Source: a bacterium (lineage in GTDB: Bacteria; Patescibacteriota; Minisyncoccia; UBA6257; GWB1-50-10). From it: a stretch of 33,399 nt of DNA. The DNA is taken from assembly GCA_021811055.1 (NCBI GenBank), contig JAJZPU010000003.1, forward strand, positions 1 to 33,399. Reading direction: 5' to 3'. The notes under the pieces are model-generated. The model saw only the letters and a program-made list of their open reading frames with translations. It was not told the DNA's origin and made no database searches. Positions 24,969-30,498 of the stretch are shown here, one piece after another (positions within the stretch are counted from its first letter, which is position 1; every line of letters begins with the position of its first letter). Both the position numbers and the translations under genes were made by a program.

Positions 24969-25084
24969 CGGCGCTGACGATGTCCCGAAGTTAGAACCAA
25001 GACGGTTTAATTTCCGGAACCTTGATAAAATCGTACGAGATTTAAGGCGAATTTACAAAGAAAATCCAGCCTTGTTCGATGTTC

Positions 25085-25258
25085 CTACTTTTGCCCAAAA
25101 ACAATATTAGCCACTCGCTCGACTTCCTTATCAGAGAGCTTTGAGCCCTCAAGACGAGTAGACGCGACAGCGGAGGCAATGAGAGTGGCGCGGCGGAGTT
25201 CGGCTGGGCGTTCTGCTGAAATAGCTCGATTCTTTTTCATTTGGTTTAGCTTTGTCAT
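25085..25258 (-). CDS. Small VbhA-antitoxin-like protein without visible toxin
   Basis: This short frame encodes 57 residues beginning MTKLNQMKKN and ending IVFGQK. The central stretch ASAVASTRLEGSKLSDKEVERV resembles VbhA-type antitoxins, whose inhibitory helix carries an S/T-x-x-x-E/N-G motif that blocks the ATP site of Fic AMP-transferases. Here STRLEG fits that motif. No Fic domain (HxFxxGNGR) is encoded nearby on either strand. It may be an orphan antitoxin, a remnant, or an unrelated small protein with the same motif. The sequence between it and the Nudix gene (about 24870-25084) shows no supported gene. Confidence 0.45.
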   Translation of the reverse strand: MTKLNQMKKNRAISAERPAELRRATLIASAVASTRLEGSKLSDKEVERVANIVFGQK

Positions 25259-25314
25259 AGATGCTTAATTATTTTACCGCTTTGTAATGAAGAGTTACCA
25301 CCCTAACCCTTTTT

Positions 25315-25797
25315 CTAGTCGCACTCCTTAGAGTATCCAACTACCCTCCTAATCAAGCCAGTTGCACGCCAAAATACCCAAAGAGTCAGAATCACTGCAG
25401 TAAGCGTTGCCCATTCATCAAAATACGATAAACAGGTGGAAAAACTTTCTGAGAGAACGGTACCAAAGGATAGAGAAAAAGCTAGGATAGTTGAGATAAA
25501 CGACATAAAGACGATTTTTGTAAAATCAGTTCTAAATTGCCAGTCATTCAATAGATGTCTATTCCCGGATTCTTTTACAAGATCAGAGAAAACAATTGTA
25601 GCCGCAAATGCCGCTATGCCGATTACCGACTGAATAACTAAATTAGAGAAAAACTTTGCATCACTAAGAACGTCTAGTATTGCTTTTAAATTTAAAACTA
25701 CACCAAGAAAAATCACAATGAGGGCGATGAGAGCACTTATTAAAAGTTCTTTTCTTAAGGTTCTATAAAGAATTTCTTTGTTGTTACGTTCAGCCAT
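25315..25797 (-). CDS. Unrecognised four-helix membrane protein
   Basis: The 160-residue protein has four predicted membrane helices, near 18-37 (LLISALIALIVIFLGVVLNL), 51-72 (NLVIQSVIGIAAFAATIVFSDL), 93-114 (TKIVFMSFISTILAFSLSFGTV) and 126-147. It has a basic N-terminus and a short charged tail. I do not recognise the family. Base composition is AT-rich and unlike the operons to the left, consistent with acquired DNA. Just upstream, a CCCC-GAA-GGG hairpin and an AAGGGA segment lie within 25 nt of the ATG. Context (small antitoxin-like gene, tRNA-Ser) suggests an accessory segment. Confidence 0.6.
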   Translation of the reverse strand: MAERNNKEILYRTLRKELLISALIALIVIFLGVVLNLKAILDVLSDAKFFSNLVIQSVIGIAAFAATIVFSDLVKESGNRHLLNDWQFRTDFTKIVFMSFISTILAFSLSFGTVLSESFSTCLSYFDEWATLTAVILTLWVFWRATGLIRRVVGYSKECD

Positions 25798-25894
25798 AGT
25801 TCAAATCCCTTCGGGGTTCACTCATTTTATCACTTTTCAGTTTTGAAATGTAGCGCAAAATAAGGGAATTTTAACTAGCACTTTCCAAAACTTC

Positions 25895-25982
<88 letters not shown>

Positions 25983-26047
25983 AATACCCGTCTCACAAGG
26001 GCGGGCGATCATTTTGCCTTACACAAAATGACGTATGACACGTATGT

Positions 26048-26076
26048 AATATAAGCGAGAAATAATAACAATTCAA
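26048..26076 (-). promoter_or_regulatory. Promoter for tRNA-Ser
   Basis: On the minus strand TTGAAT (plus 26071-26076), a 17-nt spacer and TATATT (plus 26048-26053) predict a start near 26041. This gives a leader of about 60 nt that contains a TCATTTTG / CAAAATGA hairpin (26009-26031). Confidence 0.5.
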
Positions 26077-26119
26077 TCTTGTAAAAACACATTTTTTAAA
26101 ATCCACCACCATACATTGT

Positions 26120-26153
26120 CATCCACCCATTGGCGCGAATGGGTTGGTGGGTG
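26120..26153. repeat. Palindromic repeat, copy 1 (upstream of arsR)
   Basis: The left arm CATCCACCCATT, loop GGCGCG and right arm AATGGGT form a 7-bp core stem, with further imperfect pairing. The first 25 bases (26120-26144) are identical to copy 2 at 26545-26569. The right arm beyond that has diverged. It covers the expected -35 area of the arsR promoter, which fits an operator. Confidence 0.8.
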
Positions 26154-26162
26154 TGATAGAAT
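26154..26162 (+). promoter_or_regulatory. Extended -10 promoter of arsR-type gene
   Basis: TGATAGAAT matches the extended -10 pattern TGnTAnAAT and begins 1 nt after the palindrome copy. The start codon lies about 50 nt downstream, behind a purine-rich leader (26163-26210). Confidence 0.45.
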
Positions 26163-26210
26163 GGAAGAAAGGGCGAAAGAGGGGGTGGGGGAATAAAAAA
26201 TAAAAATAGT

Positions 26211-26483
26211 ATGAAAAATATAAAAAGAATTACTCAGATATTTAAAATATTTTCGAATATAAACAGGGTAAAAATTGTACATCTCCTTTCAAAGAAAAGA
26301 ATGATGAATGTAACGGATCTTGCAGAAGCGCTTGAGATTTCATTCACATCGACATCAAAGCATCTCATCATCCTTGAGCGATTTGATGTGGTGAGCTCGA
26401 CAGGGAAGTTGGGGCACGTGTTCTACTCGCTGAACGAAGATATTCCCAACGATGTTCGGGAAGTGATGAATCTTTTTACATAA
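26211..26483 (+). CDS. ArsR-type winged-helix transcriptional regulator
   Basis: The 90-residue protein is a compact winged helix. IFKIFSNINRVKIVHLLS corresponds to the first helices. VTDLAEALEISFTSTSKHLIILERFDVV is the helix-turn-helix with the SKHLxxLxxxxxV recognition helix typical of ArsR/SmtB regulators. The wing is SSTGKLGHVFYSLNE. No metal-binding ELCVCDL-type motif or Cys is present, so it is not a classic metal sensor. Its gene is flanked on both sides by copies of a long palindrome, which it may bind. Length is near the family minimum. Confidence 0.85.
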   Translation: MKNIKRITQIFKIFSNINRVKIVHLLSKKRMMNVTDLAEALEISFTSTSKHLIILERFDVVSSTGKLGHVFYSLNEDIPNDVREVMNLFT

Positions 26484-26542
26484 GTTCTCATTACTCCCCA
26501 CTCTCCACTTTTTTCTACTTTTCATTGTTCACTGTTCACTCA

Positions 26543-26576
26543 TCCATCCACCCATTGGCGCGAATGGGTGGATGGA
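26543..26576. repeat. Palindromic repeat, copy 2 (between arsR and the NYN gene)
   Basis: A perfect 14-bp stem TCCATCCACCCATT / AATGGGTGGATGGA closes a GGCGCG loop. No T-run follows, so it is not a standard terminator. It shares 25 identical bases with copy 1. It lies 60 nt after the arsR stop and about 140 nt before the NYN promoter. Confidence 0.9.
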
Positions 26577-26675
26577 GAGAAGTTTGAGAAATACGAAGAG
26601 TGTGGTGAGTCTGAGAGGCTGGGCGGGGTTATGTTTGTGGGGGGGCACAACGAGAGGCGAGGCGAATCCCTTACC

Positions 26676-26701
26676 TTCGAGTTTGGGTCAAATTCCCGCA
26701 T
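26676..26701. repeat. Left repeat bracketing the NYN gene
   Basis: The segment containing CGAGT, GGGTCAAATT and CCCGCAT resembles 27827-27852 (CGAGT, GGGCAAAT, CCCGCAT). A nearby GGCGAATCCCTTAC (26661-26674) also echoes GGCGAATCCC at 27528-27537 and GGAATCCCTTAC near 27566. It is a degenerate copy of the mosaic found after the gene. Confidence 0.5.
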
Positions 26702-26718
26702 ACAGTGTATTTGGAACG

Positions 26719-26727
26719 TGATATAAT
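26719..26727 (+). promoter_or_regulatory. Extended -10 promoter of the NYN gene
   Basis: TGATATAAT is a perfect extended -10 (TGnTATAAT). The -35 area is poor, as is usual for this promoter type. The start would be near 26734, so the in-frame GTG at 26705 is excluded as start codon and ATG 26756 is favoured. Confidence 0.65.
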
Positions 26728-26755
26728 TAGTTTGTTAGAATATCTCGTGAGAAGT

Positions 26756-27343
26756 ATGGAAATTCCACACGAAACAAAAATTGTTCTGCATGTTTTCATT
26801 GATGCCTCGAATTTATGGCAAGCACAGAAAGCAAAGGGAAAAATGTTGGATTATAAAAAGTTAAAAGAATTTTTAAAATTGAAATTTTCCGCAACAGAAA
26901 TAAAGGTGTTTTATTACACCGCATATCCAAAAGAAGGTACTCGTGAATACAGTCTCGATGGAAAACATAAATTTTTTGTATATTTAAAAAAAGGACTTGG
27001 ATTTGAAGTGCGGAAAAAAGAGTTAAAAAGAATTCCGATTCACAGAGATGGATGCGATGATTCAATCCAAGAAAAAGGGAATATGGATGTCGAATTAACT
27101 ATAGACGCCGTGCATTTTGCAGAAAACTATTGCAGTGCGGTATTTTTCACAGGCGATTCTGATTTTCTCGCTCTTGTTTCTTATCTAAGAAATATCCATA
27201 AAAAGAAAGTTTATGTGTTTTCTTCGAAAAACAATATATCACAGGAATTACGCACCGGCGCAGATCAATATTTTGACATACTCGAGTTGAAAGATGATGT
27301 CTGGGGAAGAGATCTTAAATATCGTTCTGAGAAAAGTTTTTAA
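26756..27343 (+). CDS. NYN-domain (LabA/DUF88-like) predicted ribonuclease
   Basis: The 195-residue protein belongs to the NYN branch of PIN-like nucleases. The conserved acidic residues are seen in LHVFIDASNLW (D16), GNMDVELTIDAV (D111, D118) and FFTGDSDFLALVSYLR (D135, D137). KVYVFSSKNNISQELRTGADQYFDI is the usual C-terminal half. Such proteins cleave RNA with Mg and often occur in defence or toxin-like settings. Upstream GTG 26705 is rejected because an extended -10 lies downstream of it. The gene is more AT-rich than the left half, is bracketed by related repeats, and lies between arsR and the restriction locus. Confidence 0.85.
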   Translation: MEIPHETKIVLHVFIDASNLWQAQKAKGKMLDYKKLKEFLKLKFSATEIKVFYYTAYPKEGTREYSLDGKHKFFVYLKKGLGFEVRKKELKRIPIHRDGCDDSIQEKGNMDVELTIDAVHFAENYCSAVFFTGDSDFLALVSYLRNIHKKKVYVFSSKNNISQELRTGADQYFDILELKDDVWGRDLKYRSEKSF

Positions 27344-27372
27344 AAAAGCAGCCCTCCGTAAGGAGGGCTGCT
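27342..27372 (-). terminator. Strong hairpin terminator, best fitting the minus strand
   Basis: An 11-bp perfect stem AGCAGCCCTCC / GGAGGGCTGCT closes loop GTAA. The T-tract lies on the minus-strand side (plus-strand AAAAAA 27342-27347), while the plus side continues CTTGGATG without a T-run. It may end a minus-strand transcript coming through the repeat mosaic, as well as slow transcription of the NYN gene. Confidence 0.7.
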
Positions 27373-27459
27373 CTTGGATGTAATACCCTTAAGGTCACAA
27401 ACAGAAACCCTAAGACATTTGTATCTTACCACATTTTAAATATAAAAGTCAAAGTCATC

Positions 27460-27852
27460 CACATCAGCAGATGGAATCGCGAGCTGGCGGCTAGACCGAG
27501 GTGAGCGACGGCGAACCGAGAGTCGGAGGCGAATCCCAATCTCTTTATATCGTAGCGGGTGAGGAGGAATCCCTTACAAATCGCGGAGAGGAGCGAGCAA
27601 ATGTCTTTGCTCGTGTGAGGATTCGAACGCCGGAGCCAGTGCGCATCAGCAGATGTGCACGCGAGGCCGAAGTGTAAAATGAGAATACAACTGCTTGTAT
27701 TCGAATAACGGAGATGGGCAAGCGTTATGCAAATCTTTGCATTGCGAAGTCTAGAGTAGGGGTGGTCAGCCCGAGGAAGTGCGACGGCGAACCGAGAGTC
27801 GGAGCCGAATCCATGACTGAGAATCATTCCGAGTCGAGGGCAAATCCCGCAT
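27460..27852. repeat. Mosaic of hairpins and direct repeats between the NYN gene and hsdR
   Basis: The 598-bp gap 27344-27941 has no supported protein. It holds a 32-nt direct repeat (27505-27536 and 27781-27812, one mismatch, containing CGGCGAACCGAGAGTCGG). A shared CATCAGCAGATG occurs at 27462-27473 and 27644-27655. Perfect or near-perfect hairpins lie at 27594-27613 (CGAGCAAA/TTTGCTCG), 27639-27660 (GTGCGCATC/GATGTGCAC), 27683-27702 (GAATACAA/TTGTATTC) and 27727-27742 (ATGCAAA/TTTGCAT). Two hairpins are followed by ATTCGAA-N3/4-CGGAG. GC content is higher than in the flanking genes. The remaining sequence to 27941 contains an inverted repeat described separately. Confidence 0.7.
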
Positions 27853-27869
27853 TTTTATTGGAATATAGA

Positions 27870-27897
27870 CTAATTATCTACAAGGAGGGATAATTAG
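27870..27897 (+). promoter_or_regulatory. Inverted repeat with AAGGAGG in its loop, upstream of hsdR
   Basis: CTAATTATC (27870-27878) and GATAATTAG (27889-27897) form a 9-bp stem around TACAAGGAGG. The loop holds a perfect Shine-Dalgarno (AAGGAGG, 27882-27888), yet no start codon follows at a usual distance. hsdR begins 45 nt after the repeat. It could be an operator for the restriction genes or a relic of a lost small gene. Confidence 0.5.
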
Positions 27898-27941
27898 ACG
27901 AAACGTCAGATATCTATATTGTGAACGCAATAAAATAAGCT

Positions 27942-30494
27942 ATGCCAAACCCTAGAGAAGCAAAAGCACGGATAAAAATAAACAAACTCCTCGAAGAATC
28001 GGGATGGCGTTTTGAGGACGACGAAAGAGGTCGGGCCAATATTTTACTTGAGGCGGGAGTTAAATTTAATGAATTGGACGAAAATTTAGAAAACGCTGTG
28101 ACGAGCGACGGACGTCGCGGCGCCATTGATTTTCTTCTTCTTGATAAAGATGGTCGTGCGCTTGTTGTTATAGAAGCAAAAAAAGAATCGATCGATCCAC
28201 TGTCAGCTAAAGAACAAGCGAGAAATTATTCGCGTAATAAAGGTGCACGTTTTGTGATTCTTTCCAATGGTAATATTCACTATTTTTGGGATACAAAGCA
28301 TGGTAATCCTGATACTATCTCGCGTTTTCCAACACAAGATTCAATTACTCAATATGAAAAATATACACCAAATCCTGTAGAGCTTGCTCAAACACGAGTT
28401 GATGAAAATTATGTTGTTTCCACACAGATACCGAATTATGCACAAGATCCATTATTTCAAAACGAATCGACGAGAGTTGAATTCTTAAAAAATAACAAAC
28501 TCAAACAACTTCGCCCATATCAAGTACAAGCAATAAAAGCTTTACAGTCCGCGGCCGAAGGTGGAAATCAGAGGTTTTTATTTGAAATGGCAACTGGAAC
28601 GGGTAAGACTCTCATCTCTGCTGCGGTCATAAAACTATTTCTTAAATCTGGAAATGCACGCCGCGTGCTTTTTCTTGTTGATCGTCTTGAACTTGAAGAT
28701 CAGGCACAAAAAGCTTTTGTGCAGTATCTTGGACATGATTATCGCAGTGTTATTTATAAAGAAAATCGTGATTCTTGGGCAAATGCGAGCATTGTTGTTT
28801 CCACAATTCAAACTTTTCTCGCCGGTGATCGGTATAAAAAGGAATTTTCTCCGACTGACTTTGAACTCGTTATTTCCGATGAAGCTCATCGCTCTATTGG
28901 TGGCAATAGTCGCGCTGTTTTTGAATATTTTGTCGGCTACAAACTTGGACTTACTGCAACGCCCAAAAATTATCTAAGAGGATTTGATGTTGAGGGGTCC
29001 GATAGTCAGAGAGAATATGAGCGCCGACTTTTGATTGATACCTATAAAACATTTGGTTGTGAATCCGGGAATCCGACTTTTTCTTATGACCTCGAAAAAG
29101 GTGCAGAGGAAGGATATCTTATAAAACCAACACTTGTTGATGCTCGTACCAACATTACCACTAAACTTCTCTCGGAAGAGGGTTATGCTGTGCACATACT
29201 CACCGAAAGTGGAGAGACTATTGATGAGACTTTTAATGAACGCCATTACGAGCGCAAAATTTTCAATGAAGAAACAAATATTGCTATGTGTAGGGCGCTG
29301 ATTGATAACGGACTATATGATCCAGTTGCAAAACAACTTGGAGTAAACTTATTTGGAAAAACAATTGTGTTTGCAATATCACAGCGCCACGCCGCCAGAC
29401 TGACCAATATCTTAAATAAGATTGCTTTTGAAAGGTGGCCAGAACAATACAGTGAATCAAACTTCGCGATGCAAATTTCTTCACAAGTTGTAGACGCGCA
29501 ACAAATGACAATTAATTTTTCCAACAACCGTCTTGGCGGACAAACAAATCATCCCGAAGGATATGACACTAGCAAAACTCGCGTTGCTGTAACGGTTGGA
29601 ATGATGACGACTGGTTATGATTGCCAAGATTTGCTCAATATTGCGCTCATGCGTCCTGTTTTCTCACCAACTGATTTTGTGCAGATTAAAGGACGAGGCA
29701 CTAGAAAGTGGCAATTTGAATATAATGATTATCAAAACGAACCGATTAACGCCCCTAAAGAAAAATTCAAGTTTTTTGATTTCTTTGCCACCTGCGAATA
29801 TTTTGAAAATGAATTTGATTATGATGAAAGAATTACACTTCCACCAATTCATGTAACTCCGTCAACTAGCCCCGAAGGGGACGGTCTTGTTGGTGATCCA
29901 CCGCCGGAACCACCGAAAGGTCCAATAGACCTTGCGACCAGTGACGAATTGGCAACGATTTCTGAAACTCCCGAAGGCGTGATTATGCGCATTGACCGTG
30001 AAGGCTTCAAGCGTGCCGTTGAGGAGGATATCCTTGGAAACAACACGCTTAAAAATATGTGGAATAATGGCGACAGAGAGGAAGCAGAGGAGTTCACTAA
30101 AAAATATATCTTTGACAAGCCGAAATATTTTCTCAATCTTGATAAGATAAAAAAGATTTTTGGTGTTGATCGTCGCGTCACCGTCAAGGAAGTTTTGCAA
30201 TATGCTTTTGGCGAGAGGGAAGAATTTGAAATGAAAGATGATCTTTTGGAATCAGAGTGGGAAAAATTTGTAGAAATCAATAATATTGATCAGGATCATT
30301 ATTGGCCAGCGAAAAACTTTTTTAAAGCGTATATTGTAGATGAACAGGTGCGCGATATAATTAAGCGTAATCAGCCAGCAGAGTTCTATCACTGTGCATC
30401 GTTTGATTTTGAAGACTACCAAAAACTCAATGGATATAGAATAACTGTTCCACAATATATTCATGATTATGCATATCAATTAACAAATTTATAA
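27942..30494 (+). CDS. hsdR: Type I restriction endonuclease subunit R
   Basis: The 850-residue protein has an N-terminal PD-(D/E)xK nuclease (D63 in AIDFLL, E78 and K80 in VIEAKK). The helicase motor follows, with Walker A MATGTGKT (216-223), SDEAHRS with DEAH at 313-316, LTATP (337-341) and the later QIKGRGTRKW motif. The C-terminal part (about 700-850) is helical, like EcoEI/EcoKI R subunits. It translocates DNA and cuts at a distance when the bound M-S complex meets an unmethylated site. It is the first gene of the locus. The hsdM-S gene starts 4 nt after its stop. Composition is clearly AT-rich, fitting horizontal acquisition. Confidence 0.95.
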   Translation: MPNPREAKARIKINKLLEESGWRFEDDERGRANILLEAGVKFNELDENLENAVTSDGRRGAIDFLLLDKDGRALVVIEAKKESIDPLSAKEQARNYSRNKGARFVILSNGNIHYFWDTKHGNPDTISRFPTQDSITQYEKYTPNPVELAQTRVDENYVVSTQIPNYAQDPLFQNESTRVEFLKNNKLKQLRPYQVQAIKALQSAAEGGNQRFLFEMATGTGKTLISAAVIKLFLKSGNARRVLFLVDRLELEDQAQKAFVQYLGHDYRSVIYKENRDSWANASIVVSTIQTFLAGDRYKKEFSPTDFELVISDEAHRSIGGNSRAVFEYFVGYKLGLTATPKNYLRGFDVEGSDSQREYERRLLIDTYKTFGCESGNPTFSYDLEKGAEEGYLIKPTLVDARTNITTKLLSEEGYAVHILTESGETIDETFNERHYERKIFNEETNIAMCRALIDNGLYDPVAKQLGVNLFGKTIVFAISQRHAARLTNILNKIAFERWPEQYSESNFAMQISSQVVDAQQMTINFSNNRLGGQTNHPEGYDTSKTRVAVTVGMMTTGYDCQDLLNIALMRPVFSPTDFVQIKGRGTRKWQFEYNDYQNEPINAPKEKFKFFDFFATCEYFENEFDYDERITLPPIHVTPSTSPEGDGLVGDPPPEPPKGPIDLATSDELATISETPEGVIMRIDREGFKRAVEEDILGNNTLKNMWNNGDREEAEEFTKKYIFDKPKYFLNLDKIKKIFGVDRRVTVKEVLQYAFGEREEFEMKDDLLESEWEKFVEINNIDQDHYWPAKNFFKAYIVDEQVRDIIKRNQPAEFYHCASFDFEDYQKLNGYRITVPQYIHDYAYQLTNL

Positions 30495-30498
30495 AATT

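Noticed and set aside
24835-25110. 91-codon plus-strand frame
   Set aside because: It overlaps the Nudix gene start and a terminator hairpin and runs antisense to the small antitoxin-like gene; no recognisable domain, though its C-terminal half looks somewhat protein-like.
26705-26755. GTG start for the NYN gene
   Set aside because: A perfect extended -10 lies downstream of it, so it would not be in the mRNA.
27590-27660. tRNA-like sequence (GATTCGAAC) in the mosaic
   Set aside because: The arms around the T-loop-like motif do not pair and no acceptor stem can be formed.
27426-27827. 133-codon minus-strand frame across the hairpin mosaic
   Set aside because: Its repeated peptide (SDSRFAVA twice) is simply the translation of the DNA repeats; no domain, start signal or codon bias supports it.
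27460-27852. CRISPR array
   Set aside because: Repeats are not evenly spaced, only two copies of the long repeat exist, and no cas gene is present.
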